Source: Rhizobium sp. CB3090 (GTDB lineage: Bacteria; Pseudomonadota; Alphaproteobacteria; Rhizobiales; Rhizobiaceae). From it: DNA of 64,000 nucleotides. The position numbers and the translations under genes are program-made. The number at the start of each line of letters is the position of its first letter. The stretch's first letter is position 1. Below the pieces are notes generated by a model. The model was not told where the DNA came from. It searched no databases and saw only the letters and a list, made by a program, of their open reading frames with translations. This document shows positions 16,925 to 26,314 of the stretch, one piece after another. The stretch covers positions 1,364,001 to 1,428,000 of the forward strand of contig NZ_CP121663.1 in the NCBI RefSeq assembly GCF_029714285.1, written 5' to 3'.

Positions 16925-18065
16925 GGTGCAAATAGGCGCTCGAATTAAGACGTAGGATAGCGATGCGTCGCCCGATTGTGGGATTTAGAGGGTGTTCAAG
17001 TGCCGCATCGAGCTGCGCGAACACGCCAGCTTCCGACATGAAATGTGCTTGTGCGCCCGCAATTTCGGCTAGATCGCGCAATTTGTTGCCGCGATAGTCG
17101 GAAAACACGCAGGCGAACGGCTTCTCGTAAACGAGAGAGAAGACGCAGCCGTGAAAGAAATTGGTCACCACGGCTTTGGCCGACCCCATGAACTGTGCGA
17201 ATTCGTCCGGGCCTGCATCGATCCACTGCCGATCAGCCCAGTCGTTGCGATAGCCGATGCTGATCAGGCAATAGCCTCTGGCATCAGCCCAGCCGCGAAC
17301 GGCCTTCTGGAACCATTCGGGGAAACCATGGCCATAGACGGCGATATAACGCCCGTTCTCATCGGTTCGGGTCGCCAAAAGCGGCTGCGGGAATTGCAGG
17401 CAAGGGTCGAGCACAAGCTCGGGTTCGAGGGCAAGCGCCTCACGTATGAGGCGCGCCGAATTGAGATCTCGTACGGAAATGCGGGAGAACCTCCGCAATC
17501 GTTCGCTCCAAAGACCTTGTAGCCTTTCCTGCGATGCAAAATTCCCGAATGTCGCAGCATAGGAAATCAGACGGTCCGCATTCAGCCCTTCTCCATAGAA
17601 GACCGTGCATCCGCCATACCACGGATGCTTGAGGTTCCAGACTTCGTCGCTGCCGACGATTACCAGCCCAAACCGCCCAGCCTGGGCCGGATCATTGAGC
17701 GGAAAAGGATGTGAGAGCGGCAATCGGCCGATAGCGTCGAAGAATTTGCGCGTTTTTCTCTTATTGAAGGCATAATCAGTGCGCGGAGCCGTCATAGGAA
17801 GCAATGGATTGAGCGCACAACGCCATTCTGCGCGATCTGTCGACGGCGAGCTGTAATCGAGTAGAACCGCATCGACACCCATGGATGACAGCCCTTCCAA
17901 CAAACAACGGGTTTGCCAATAGGATCCATAGTTAATGCAGCGGTGAAACGTCAGGATGCCGACGTTCTCACGGCGGCCATTTGTCGTTGCGTCTATAGTA
18001 TTCATGGCGTCCGCGGATGAATTGCTGGTCGGCGAGAAGCGAACGAGATCGGACATCGTGCTCAC
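16911..18065 (-). CDS. Polysaccharide pyruvyl transferase family protein
   Basis: A 384-residue cytoplasmic protein of the CsaB/WcaK family, which transfers pyruvate from PEP to sugar residues of surface glycans. Visible are the N-terminal GILTFHRCINYGSYWQT, VIVGSDEVWNLKHPW, and the C-terminal VVTNFFHGCVFSLVYEKPF, where His in the NFFHG segment is usual in the family. First gene of a two-gene leftward unit with the FrhB-like protein; an EcfG-like site lies 82 bases upstream. Confidence 0.88.
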   Translation of the reverse strand: MSTMSDLVRFSPTSNSSADAMNTIDATTNGRRENVGILTFHRCINYGSYWQTRCLLEGLSSMGVDAVLLDYSSPSTDRAEWRCALNPLLPMTAPRTDYAFNKRKTRKFFDAIGRLPLSHPFPLNDPAQAGRFGLVIVGSDEVWNLKHPWYGGCTVFYGEGLNADRLISYAATFGNFASQERLQGLWSERLRRFSRISVRDLNSARLIREALALEPELVLDPCLQFPQPLLATRTDENGRYIAVYGHGFPEWFQKAVRGWADARGYCLISIGYRNDWADRQWIDAGPDEFAQFMGSAKAVVTNFFHGCVFSLVYEKPFACVFSDYRGNKLRDLAEIAGAQAHFMSEAGVFAQLDAALEHPLNPTIGRRIAILRLNSSAYLHHVVC

Positions 18066-18146
18066 AATCGGGAAGTAAACAGGACAGACCCGTCGATAGC
18101 GAGCGGCTGCGATCTTCCGTTCTCACGATCCACAGGACCAACATCG

Positions 18147-18171
18147 AACCGGATGCGAGGACAATTGTTCC
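18147..18171 (-). promoter_or_regulatory. EcfG-type promoter for the pyruvyl transferase unit
   Basis: On the minus strand GGAAC (18171-18167), 16 bases, GGTT (18150-18147), 81 bases before the ATG at 18065. The 18066-18342 gap otherwise holds only this and the opposing site at 18290. Confidence 0.5.
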
Positions 18172-18255
18172 TGAGGCGCGCTACAGCCGCGCGCCGGCCG
18201 GCGGAAAGGAGAATCGAGCAGACGGAGAATTGTGTGTTGCGGGCGTCCGGCATAG

Positions 18256-18576
<321 letters not shown>

Positions 18577-18649
18577 GGCCGCCCCCCTGCCTGCGGCAAG
18601 ATGATTGCTGCCGTCGGGCCATCCTGATCCTCACGTTGCGCGGACATCG

Positions 18650-18790
18650 ATGTCGGGCAACGAGCGGAAGATGATCCGTGGCTCGTCAGACGGTTGCGAA
18701 TGACCGCTGCATTGACGACCCGCAAATCGGCGCTCACAAAAATATGGTCGAGCCTCATCAAAGGATAGCGTGAACACGGGAGGCGCCTAA
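18650..18790 (-). pseudogene. EEP-family phosphatase (YbhP-like) C-terminal remnant
   Basis: On the minus strand the frame reads RYPLMRLDHIFVSADLRV and then, after a one-base-type frame change, RATDHLPLVA: together the C-terminal signature of endonuclease/exonuclease/phosphatase proteins (RLDHIFVS...SDHLPLVA). No N-terminal part is left upstream. In E. coli relatives of this gene lie beside clsB and ybhN, and here a ybhN-like gene and a phospholipase D remnant follow, so the fragment is a relic of such a locus. Confidence 0.6.
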
Positions 18791-18839
18791 TCGTTCCGCC
18801 TCCATGAGACGCCGTACCGCTCGCGGGGAAAGATCGACG

Positions 18840-19880
18840 ATGTCTTCGAAAAGTCTGGTCTGGAATAGCTTATTTGCCGCCGCGATATGCCTTGCCGCTT
18901 TCCTGCTGTACCGCATTCTGCATCGGTATAGCATCCATGACATCTCAGCTTCGCTTCACTACATCCCGTTCTCTCATCTCTGCCTCGCGCTCACCTGTGC
19001 AGCCGCCTCCTATTTTTGCCTCACCGGATTCGACTTCCTTGCAATCCTGTCGCTCGGCAAGTCCCTCCCATATCGGAAGGTTGCGCTCGCGTCCTTCATC
19101 AGTCTGTCGATGGGCCATAATATCGGCTTCGCAGGATTGAGCAGCGGCGCGTTTCGCTACCGCTATTATTCACGCTGGGGTTTGACAGCCGAGGAGGTCG
19201 CGAAGTTGGTTCTGTTTTCCGGCGCGACGGTCGGCCTTGGGCTGATCACGCTTGCCGGTTTCGCCTTGCTTTTAAATCCGCAGGATGCGGCAGGCCTCTT
19301 GCGATGGAATTCCGAATGGTTTCGAGCAGCGGGCGGCGCCATCATCACCCTTCCGATCGCCTATGTCATGCTTGCCGCTTTTCTGCGGCGACGGTTCCAT
19401 CTCTGGCGCTGGACCTTTGAACTGCCCGATGTTTCCTTTGCAGTTCTGCAGGTGGGTATGGGAGCCTTGAATTTCCTTTTGGTGTCGGCATGTCTCCATC
19501 AGTTGCTTTCGGCTTTCGCCGACATCGCGTTCTCGCGATCGGTTACAGCTTTCGTACTCGGCAATTCAGCCGTTCTTGCCACCCATGTGCCCGGCGGTCT
19601 CGGCGTATTGGAAACAGCGGTTGCCTACGTCGCCCCCGATGCCGCCTCAATCGGCGCCTTAATTGCATTTCGCTGTGTCTATTTTCTTCTCCCGCTCGTG
19701 CTCGGTACGATGCTTTTCATCATCAGCGAAATCGTGTTTCGCAGGCATGCCGGCGAAAGGAAAACGACCCATGAGGCGATTGACGAGGACGCGCAGCGAT
19801 TGTCCGAGCGACCGAACCGGGTCGAAGAGAGCAGTTCCGAAGATCGGTCCCTCTTTTTTATCAGTCGGGACAACGGATAG
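18840..19880 (+). CDS. YbhN/UPF0104-type integral membrane protein
   Basis: A 346-residue polytopic protein related to the membrane domain of lysylphosphatidylglycerol synthases. The start at 18840 has GGGGAAAG upstream. About eight hydrophobic segments, GHNIGFAGLSSGAFRYRYY and the ATHVPGGLGVLETA segment (a core family motif) are visible. The last 40 or so residues, after FRRHAGERK, are hydrophilic and lie antisense to a phospholipase D remnant, so the tail is probably not original. Role: lipid translocation or modification, unproven. Confidence 0.85.
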   Translation: MSSKSLVWNSLFAAAICLAAFLLYRILHRYSIHDISASLHYIPFSHLCLALTCAAASYFCLTGFDFLAILSLGKSLPYRKVALASFISLSMGHNIGFAGLSSGAFRYRYYSRWGLTAEEVAKLVLFSGATVGLGLITLAGFALLLNPQDAAGLLRWNSEWFRAAGGAIITLPIAYVMLAAFLRRRFHLWRWTFELPDVSFAVLQVGMGALNFLLVSACLHQLLSAFADIAFSRSVTAFVLGNSAVLATHVPGGLGVLETAVAYVAPDAASIGALIAFRCVYFLLPLVLGTMLFIISEIVFRRHAGERKTTHEAIDEDAQRLSERPNRVEESSSEDRSLFFISRDNG

Positions 19881-20234
19881 CAGAGATCCGGATTGGACAT
19901 TGAGTTCGTCGATCGCGGCTATGAGTGAGCCCTTGCACAGGCGACCGAGATATTCGGCAATAAGCAGATTGCGCAGCTGTGCGATTGCGAGCCGATGGTC
20001 GGCCTGGCTTGCTTCAAAGAGAATATCGCATTCCGTGTCGAGACCTTCCGAACGATGGTTGAGGTTTGACGAGCCGATACGCAGCAGATTGTCGTCGGAA
20101 ATCAGAAGTTCCGAATGTGCAAGCAGTTCAGCATGCTCGTTGCCATCGCGAATGACCGGATGAAAAACGCGCAGCCGCTTGTAGCGCTCAAAAGCCTGAA
20201 GCTGCAGCGGAACAAGTCCTCTGCCCCACAGTTC
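19659..20234 (-). pseudogene. Phospholipase D/cardiolipin synthase C-terminal remnant
   Basis: The minus frame from 20234 to the TAA at 19659 has no usable start but reads RLRVFHPVIRDGN, HSELLISDD, RIGSSNLNHRSEGLDTECD: the second HKD module of the cardiolipin synthase/PLD family. The catalytic Lys of HxK is Glu (HSE), and an in-frame TAG (20237-20235) cuts the frame where the first half should continue. It is therefore a dead C-terminal half. Its 3' part overlaps the end of the ybhN-like gene on the other strand. Confidence 0.75.
20209..20233 (+). promoter_or_regulatory. Possible EcfG-type promoter for DUF72 gene
   Basis: GGAAC (20209-20213), 16 bases, AGTT (20230-20233), only 8 bases before the ATG at 20242, which would make the message nearly leaderless. 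It lies within the phospholipase remnant, so it may be chance. Confidence 0.35.
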
Positions 20235-20241
20235 CTATCGC

Positions 20242-21192
20242 ATGACGGAAACTCGTGCGATCAGGATCGGCATCTCGGGATGGACCTACAGGCCCTGGCG
20301 CGGCGTCTTTTATCCTAAGGGTCTCCCCCAGAGGCAGGAACTCGCCTACGCATCGCGGCAATTCGCCTCGATAGAAATCAACGGCACCTTTTACGGCTTG
20401 CAGCGCCCTTCCTCTTTCGGAAGCTGGCGGGAAGAAACCCCGGACGATTTCGTCTTTGCGGTAAAAGGTTCGCGCTACATTACCCATATGAAAAAGCTTC
20501 GCGACGTCGAAACCCCGCTTGCCAACTTCTTCGCCTCAGGGCTGTTGCGCCTCGGCCCTAAGCTCGGGCCGATCCTCTGGCAGTTTCCGCCGCATTTGAA
20601 GTTCGACCCTTCGCTCTTTGCCGCCTTTTTGAAGCTCCTACCTCTAGACACCATCGCAGCGGCAAGGCTGGCGGCAAAGCATGATGACCGGCTGAATGGT
20701 CGCGATTGGATCGAGCCAGAAGGAAAAAGACCGATCCGCCATGCGGTCGAAATTCGACATGAAAGCTTTGCAAGCCCTGAATTCATCGAGATGCTGCGCG
20801 AGAGTCGCGTCGCACTGGTCTGCGCCGACACGGTCGAATGGCCTTTGCTGATGGATGTCACCTCTGACTTCGTGTACTGCCGCCTCCATGGCTCCGAGCA
20901 ACTTTATGTCAGTGGATATGACGAGAAAGCCCTCGCCGTGTGGGCACAAAGGATAGACGCCTGGGCTCATGGCAGGGAACCGGCAAATGCCAACCGCGTG
21001 CTTGCACCGCTCAAGCGATCCCCACACGACCGTGATGTCTATGTGTATTTCGACAACGACGCAAAGGTGCGCGCACCGGTGGACGCACAGGCGCTAACCC
21101 AGCGGCTTGGAATAGCGGCCGGATCGCAGAAATCACCCGCTCGGAAGCGATCGGAACTCACCGAAGACCATACACATCGGGCAGTACCGTGA
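20242..21192 (+). CDS. DUF72 (YecE-like) protein
   Basis: A 316-residue TIM-barrel protein. Family features: IGISGWTYRPWRGVFYP at the N-terminus, FASIEINGTFYGLQRPSSF, FVFAVKGSRYITHMKKL, LGPILWQFPP, and the C-terminal YVYFDNDAKVRAPVDA. The biochemical function of DUF72 is not established, though the fold resembles metal-dependent isomerases/endonucleases. It stands alone; a basic tail follows the barrel. Confidence 0.9.
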   Translation: MTETRAIRIGISGWTYRPWRGVFYPKGLPQRQELAYASRQFASIEINGTFYGLQRPSSFGSWREETPDDFVFAVKGSRYITHMKKLRDVETPLANFFASGLLRLGPKLGPILWQFPPHLKFDPSLFAAFLKLLPLDTIAAARLAAKHDDRLNGRDWIEPEGKRPIRHAVEIRHESFASPEFIEMLRESRVALVCADTVEWPLLMDVTSDFVYCRLHGSEQLYVSGYDEKALAVWAQRIDAWAHGREPANANRVLAPLKRSPHDRDVYVYFDNDAKVRAPVDAQALTQRLGIAAGSQKSPARKRSELTEDHTHRAVP

Positions 21193-21303
21193 TCGGTACT
21201 CGCAATGGGCGCTCAGCGTGAGCTTCCGGTCATAGCCGAGGATCCACGCGAAGCATCTCTCGGAGCATGATCGCAGCAGGTGTATTTTCCTTAAAATGAG
21301 GAG

Positions 21304-21513
21304 ATGAAGGTGTCACACGATCAACGGCAAGTCCCATATGGTGGAGGCAAAAATGCCCAAACAGTCAATGGAATCCGGCACGGCGGGATGGATGACGGAA
21401 TGCAAGATTCAAAACGGAAAAAGCGCGCGGCTGTAGTGGCCGATCCCAAAAACCGACTGGTCGACGGCGAGATTGATCCTGGGACGAAAGAGCTGAAGCC
21501 GGACAGAAAATAG
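21304..21513 (+). CDS. Possible small hydrophilic protein
   Basis: A 69-codon frame, strongly charged, with the C-terminal part AAVVADPKNRLVDGEIDP. GAGGAG lies too close to the first ATG; a start at a later Met is possible. I do not recognise a family. It may be a real small stress protein or chance. Confidence 0.35.
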   Translation: MKVSHDQRQVPYGGGKNAQTVNGIRHGGMDDGMQDSKRKKRAAVVADPKNRLVDGEIDPGTKELKPDRK

Positions 21514-21965
21514 CTTCCGGCCGTGAATATGCCGTGCCGACATCTGGCTGCCTTGCAGCCGGGAACAAATGTTTCGCTATAAGTTTGAGCGCGGCGGCAG
21601 GTCGCTTGTGACTGCCGGCCTGCCTGGATCCTCCTCCAGGGTGGACCCCATCGACGGCATCTCGGGCCCCGTCCATAGGGGTCTTGCCCGCCTTGAAATC
21701 GCGAGAGTGTCGATCACCGCGATATCGCGTCATATCTGCAGAAATTCCTGAATTATCTCTGGGCGCGCTCCGGCATCCCTGGATGCGACCATGGGCATGC
21801 CGGCAGAAGCTGCTTGCCGGCATTAATCAGGCGGCAGAGAAAGCAGGCGTTGCAGTCGCGCAACAATATGCGTCATCACGCCTGTTTCGGCAAATCAGCT
21901 AAGCATCGTGTCGCGGTTGCTGAATCGTCACTCAATCTTACACCCGTGCAGAGACGAGCATTGTC
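21514..21965. other. No gene seen
   Basis: The reading frames here are short and without family motifs or ribosome sites. Probably degraded sequence. Confidence 0.5.
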
Positions 21966-22823
21966 CTACAGGATCGGCTTGCCGCCGGTGACGGCGATCG
22001 TTGCGCCGGAAACGTAACTCGACAATGGATCTGCAAGCATGACGTAGGTCGTTGCAAGCTCGGCCGGCTGTGCAGGCCGCTTCATGGGCACCTGCTTGCC
22101 AAAGTTTTCGACCGCTTCCGCAGGCAAGGTGGAGGGAATGAGCGGCGTCCAGACAGGCCCGGGTGCGACGGCGTTGACGCGAATTCCTCTTTCCGCAAGT
22201 AGCTGGGCAAGGCCCGCGGTAAAGTTCTGGATAGCGCCCTTGGTGGTCGCATAGGCGAGCAGGGTTGGGTTCGGATTGTCGGAGTTGATCGAAGCCGTGT
22301 TTATGATAGCGCTGCCTGGTTTCATATGTGCGACAGCCGCCTTAGTCAGATAGAACATGGCATGAATATTGACCTTGAAGGTCAATTCCCATTCCTGATC
22401 GCTGATATCCGGAATGTCGTGGAAACTCGCCTGGTGGGCGGCATTGTTGACCAAAATATCGAGCCCGCCGAGTTCGGCCACCGCTCTGTCGATGATAGAG
22501 CGGCAATGTTGAGGATCCTGAATATCGCCGGCAACAAGAACGGCCTTGCGACCTGCCTGCTCCACCCAGCGCTGTGTCTCCTGAGCATCCTTGTGCTCAT
22601 CAAGATAAGCGATAAGAAGATCGGCTCCCTCCCGAGCGAAGGCGATTGCGACGGCTCGGCCGATGCCGCTATCGCCGCCGGTGATGATCGCTTTCCTGCC
22701 CTCAAGCCGACCAGAGCCCCTGTAGGAGTGTTCGCCGTGATCCGGGACCGGTTTCATTTCGGGGGTGCGACCCGGCATCGGCTGAGGTTGTGACGGAAAT
22801 GGCGGGCTGGGATGGGTAGCCAT
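21966..22823 (-). CDS. SDR-family oxidoreductase (stress-type, YhdF/GSP39-like)
   Basis: A 285-residue classical SDR with an approximately 40-residue Pro-rich extension typical of stress-associated members. AGAAGGAGC precedes the ATG. Motifs: TGGDSGIGRA (cofactor loop), NNAA, Ser in NTASINS, YATTK (catalytic Tyr/Lys) and VAPGPVWTPL. The physiological substrate is unknown. A well-placed EcfG-like promoter (22856-22880) supports stress expression. Confidence 0.92.
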   Translation of the reverse strand: MATHPSPPFPSQPQPMPGRTPEMKPVPDHGEHSYRGSGRLEGRKAIITGGDSGIGRAVAIAFAREGADLLIAYLDEHKDAQETQRWVEQAGRKAVLVAGDIQDPQHCRSIIDRAVAELGGLDILVNNAAHQASFHDIPDISDQEWELTFKVNIHAMFYLTKAAVAHMKPGSAIINTASINSDNPNPTLLAYATTKGAIQNFTAGLAQLLAERGIRVNAVAPGPVWTPLIPSTLPAEAVENFGKQVPMKRPAQPAELATTYVMLADPLSSYVSGATIAVTGGKPIL

Positions 22824-22855
22824 GGCTTGCTCCTTCTAAATTGGATTTCTTTCTC

Positions 22856-22880
22856 AACCAGCAAGCAACGGCTAGGTTCC
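22856..22880 (-). promoter_or_regulatory. EcfG-type promoter for the SDR gene
   Basis: On the minus strand GGAAC (22880-22876), 16 bases, GGTT (22859-22856), 32 bases before the ATG at 22823. Confidence 0.6.
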
Positions 22881-23118
22881 CGCAACGGACAAAATAGGCG
22901 GACGCAAACAGCGGTGTCCAAGAACATTCGAGCCGGCCAACGTTCGAAACAACCCAGTTGGTCGAAAGGAAATGCATGCGGCGTTTCAAGGACAATGTAG
23001 TCATCGTCATCTGCGGGTTAGGCATGGGAGAATGGAAAAATCAGAATGACTCCTCTCGTAAGAGGGAAGAAATAGTGCCTGCGTCGGACTTTCCGCAGTT
23101 TTGACCATCGCGCAATCG

Positions 23119-23844
23119 CTAAATTTCCAGCAGCGCATAGGGCTTTCCGGTCGGCTTTTCGACGTCGGCGGCGACATTAAAGACGGGGGCACCCCTCGGT
23201 GTATGGCCTTCATAGATTCCGCGATGCGCATGACCATGAACGACGGCATCGACTTTGAAACGATCAATCGTCTCGGCAAGGCGGGACGATCCAAGAAACG
23301 GAAAGATCTCCGGCGGTTCGCCTTCGACCGTTTCGGGTATCGGTGCGTAGTGGAGGACGACCATCGACCGCGCTGCCCGCACCTGTCGCATGGCATTTTC
23401 CAGCCGCATCGACTCTTCGACGCTTTCGGCGACCATAGCTTTGATAGCCGGCTCGCCGAACGAGCCAAGCATGTGGCGCCCGAAGCCGCCGGCGAAGCCT
23501 TTCACCCCGACGAAACCAACCCCATCGATTTCGACGGTGTTACCATTCAGCAGCTTGACGCCCGCATCGGCCAGAATGGCCGAAATCTCGTCAACACATC
23601 CACTTTCGTAATCATGGTTTCCAAGCACGGCGATGACGGGCACGGTGCAGTTGCGCAGATCCGCAGCCAGCAATTCCGCCTCCTTGGGCTTGCCGAGATC
23701 GGTGAGATCGCCCGCGATCACCAGGACATTGGCTGCCAAGGAGATTTCGGAAAAGAGCGCCTTGTGCGATTGCTCGCCATGCTCCTTGACATGAAGATCG
23801 GCCACGGCGGCAATCTTCAGTTTTGCCGCGTTTTCATCGCTCAT
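23119..23844 (-). CDS. Calcineurin-like metallophosphoesterase
   Basis: A 241-residue protein with the full dimetal set: ADLHV (Asp, His), AGDLTD, LGNHD, and VVHGHAHRG. It hydrolyses phosphomono- or diesters; the substrate is unknown. The start overlaps the stop of the upstream nucleotidyltransferase gene, with AAGGAGGAG before the ATG, so both form one operon. Confidence 0.9.
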   Translation of the reverse strand: MSDENAAKLKIAAVADLHVKEHGEQSHKALFSEISLAANVLVIAGDLTDLGKPKEAELLAADLRNCTVPVIAVLGNHDYESGCVDEISAILADAGVKLLNGNTVEIDGVGFVGVKGFAGGFGRHMLGSFGEPAIKAMVAESVEESMRLENAMRQVRAARSMVVLHYAPIPETVEGEPPEIFPFLGSSRLAETIDRFKVDAVVHGHAHRGIYEGHTPRGAPVFNVAADVEKPTGKPYALLEI

Positions 23845-24647
23845 TCCGGCTTCTCCTCCTTGCTGCTCAATTCACCGTCGCCGCCGACGTCGGCAAAGCC
23901 CCATTCCTTTACGTCGATTTCGAAATCGACATCTGAATACATACGCCCGCGGCATATCTTCACCTGCGGCAATGGCAGGTCGCGCTGTGCTTTCAACCGA
24001 TCGAGGAGCTCGTCCATCAGCCAATCGGGAACCTTGTCGCGCTCCGAGGGATAAATCCAACGAAAATTCAAGAGCTGAATAAGCAGCACCTCCCAATTCG
24101 TCTCGAGATATCCAAGGAGGTTGCGCCAGTTGATCTCGTCATGCGCCTTCAAGATCACATGCGCTATGTCGGCGCCGTCATACCGATGGCGAAGCTGCAC
24201 GAAGCATTTTGACCAGACCAGCTCGGTCGGCCCGATGATGCGTATCAGGTGACCGCACATCGTTATCTGCCGTGAAGCTTCAAACCATTCGTCGCCGACG
24301 GGCATTGTTCCGTTCGACGAGGCGAAGATCACGTCGAAGAAATGTGGGCCTTTGAAGATCTTGCCGAGCCAGCGCTCGTCCTTAACCTCGACTGCATAAC
24401 CCCGGCTCTGGAAATACGAGAGAATGCGGGGGTAGTCGCCGGCCTTGCAAAAAATATCGAAATCCTTCGTCGCGCGTGAGATTCCAGTATAGGCGGAGAC
24501 GGCATGGGTGCCGGCGACGAGAAAAGGAATTTGAGATTCGACGAGCTTGTCGATCACCTCGGCAACGAACAGCTCGGTATTCGGATCGATAAGCTGGGGG
24601 ACAGCCTTTGCGGTCATCGGCACATTGTCCGTCTCATCAGCATTCAT
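23841..24647 (-). CDS. Nucleotidyltransferase-fold protein
   Basis: A 268-residue protein. The N-terminal half reads FLVAGTHAVSAYTGISRATKDFDIF, the GG/GS-x-D-x-D site of minimal nucleotidyltransferases in degenerate form. A long C-terminal region, including HRYDGADIAHVI, has no known motif. Coupled by a 4-base overlap to the phosphoesterase; an opposing pair (transfer and removal of a nucleotide or phosphate) is possible but not shown. An EcfG-like site lies at 24700-24724. Confidence 0.8.
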   Translation of the reverse strand: MNADETDNVPMTAKAVPQLIDPNTELFVAEVIDKLVESQIPFLVAGTHAVSAYTGISRATKDFDIFCKAGDYPRILSYFQSRGYAVEVKDERWLGKIFKGPHFFDVIFASSNGTMPVGDEWFEASRQITMCGHLIRIIGPTELVWSKCFVQLRHRYDGADIAHVILKAHDEINWRNLLGYLETNWEVLLIQLLNFRWIYPSERDKVPDWLMDELLDRLKAQRDLPLPQVKICRGRMYSDVDFEIDVKEWGFADVGGDGELSSKEEKPE

Positions 24648-24699
24648 ATCCGTCGTACCATTTCTATCGCGACTGCCTTGCGGCTGCCCCTAAAATCTC

Positions 24700-24724
24700 A
24701 ACACCGACGGCCAAGGGTTGTTCC
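24700..24724 (-). promoter_or_regulatory. EcfG-type promoter for the nucleotidyltransferase operon
   Basis: On the minus strand GGAAC (24724-24720), 16 bases, TGTT (24703-24700), 52 bases before the ATG at 24647. Confidence 0.5.
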
Positions 24725-25315
24725 ATGAAAGCATATGCCCGACGATAATTCAGTCACGCCTGCCTTCGATCATCCATGGCGGCGTCACCAACCAATGCGG
24801 CAAGCAAAAGGTACTGGCGACGGCTCGGGCCAGCGTTCGATCGGCTTCTCAGCGCCGACAAGACAAGATCGGCAGAAAATCGCGATGGGCAACTAAGATT
24901 TCGGGTTTTTTCGGGGCGTATGGAGGGCAATCGGCATCTTCTCGACCGACTGCAAGGCCTGCGTCACACCTTCGGTTTTTCCAAATCGGAGGGTTCTGGG
25001 GCAAAGAGTTTGCCAGCCACGGATCGTTCATCCGCTACGAGTTCGCGTTCGGCACGGCGCCAGTGTGTCGGATGCCGACCCGTCGGCCTGCCCTCTTTCT
25101 CCGATATTTGGTGGGCACGTAGGCGTATCTTGTGTTGCAGTGCTTCCGACATGGTCTGCCCCATCGGCAAGTGATCAAATCCTGATTTCCTGCGGTGAGC
25201 GCGGCCTCTGCCAAAAGCCTTCAATGACGGATTTGCTTCACCATCCGTCACCATGTCGATGCTTATGCTGTAACATCGGATACCTCAAACCTGCTTTTTG
25301 AAGCGCAGGCTCGCG
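24725..25315. other. No gene seen
   Basis: Several overlapping short frames exist on both strands but none shows a family motif, ribosome site or coherent composition. Confidence 0.5.
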
Positions 25316-25534
25316 TTACTTATCGCCACGCCGATTGGCGGCATGATCATGATATTGTTCCGTCTGGACATTTTTGGCGTCCAGCCCCCGACGTTTCGAA
25401 TGCTGGGCCTTATCCCTGTTGGAAAGAACGGCATTTTCCTCAACACGATCATCGTCGAGCGTGGATCGTGCACCCGATGCATCGCCTTTTCCTTGAGCAC
25501 CTTGGCCGATATGTTTCTTGCCTGCATGGGCCAT
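25316..25534 (-). CDS. Small conserved hydrophilic protein (MAHAGKKH type)
   Basis: A 72-residue protein starting at the second of two close ATGs (25534), which has AAAGGA six bases upstream. The sequence MAHAGKKHIGQGAQGKGD, then VLSNRDKAQHSKRRGLDAK and VQTEQYHDHAANR, resembles short rhizobial proteins of unknown function. No membrane segment or cysteine. It follows the YbhB-like remnant and may be read from the EcfG-like promoter at 25849-25873. Confidence 0.65.
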   Translation of the reverse strand: MAHAGKKHIGQGAQGKGDASGARSTLDDDRVEENAVLSNRDKAQHSKRRGLDAKNVQTEQYHDHAANRRGDK

Positions 25535-25569
25535 TGTCATTCCTTTCGAGTTGGTCCCAACTAAGCGGC

Positions 25570-25776
25570 TCATGCCGTCTGATAAGTACCGACGATACTG
25601 GTTTCGGCTAGGACATATTTCTTTGCCTCCGCCCACATAGCGCTCACTCCGGCCGCCTCGGGAATTGCCAGACTCGGCGCATCCAGGATCGCAAGGCGGA
25701 ATACATAGTGATGCGCCGGTCGCCTCGCGGCGGGTGCGGACTATCGTAACGGGCCTGACTGAAGTCTGACCCGTTC
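25570..25776 (-). pseudogene. YbhB/YbcL (PEBP) family C-terminal remnant, frameshifted
   Basis: The minus strand reads SDFSQARYDSPHPPRGD and then, after a frame change near 25710-25722, HHYVFRLAILDAPSL continuing to VLAETSIVGTYQTA and a stop at 25570. Both parts match the C-terminal half of the phosphatidylethanolamine-binding-like YbhB family (PCPPRG...HRYVF...VLAEA.LVGTY). The N-terminal half is gone. Confidence 0.65.
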
Positions 25777-25848
25777 GAGATTGAGAATATTTCGAGCCCA
25801 CACGGATCGCTTTGGATCCGCGTTGGGGATCCGCGTTGTTCGAAACCG

Positions 25849-25873
25849 AACCATTCGAACATCTCATTGTTCC
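25849..25873 (-). promoter_or_regulatory. EcfG-type promoter upstream of YbhB remnant
   Basis: On the minus strand GGAAC (25873-25869), 16 bases, GGTT (25852-25849). It now precedes the broken YbhB-like gene and then the small gene at 25534. Confidence 0.5.
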
Positions 25874-25876
25874 CGC

Positions 25877-26314
25877 AGCATCGCCGTTCGGTATGTCAGC
25901 TCTACTGCATGCTTAAATTGTCGGCGCCGTTCATTACCTCGAGGCATTCGACTTATGCCATCACCGGAACATGCGTCTCCTTCCAGAGTTGTCCCTCCGG
26001 CAACAGACCACGCCGGATCGAGGCCACCGGCTCGCTCGCCAGCTTCGTGATGGGATGGCGTCATTTGTTGGTGCGCCCACGCTGCCGGGGATTGACGCCG
26101 CCTTGGGGCGTTGCGTCGTTGGCGACATCTCCGACAACGGTGTTGTCGCCGCCGCCGCTGACATTATGATCGGTTCGCAATTGATCGGGTCCATTGCGGC
26201 TGCAGCTTCTATCCACAGCTAAGACGGTTTCCCGTATCGATAGATTTTCCGATGCAACAAAGGTCCTATTTATAAGTTCGGTCATTAAACTCTCCAGGAA
26301 ACAGGAGGTCAGTG
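25877..26314. other. No gene seen; possible EcfG-like site
   Basis: No supported coding region. GGAAC (25966-25970), 16 bases, AGTT (25987-25990) occurs on the plus strand, 325 bases before the next gene; it may be chance. Confidence 0.4.
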
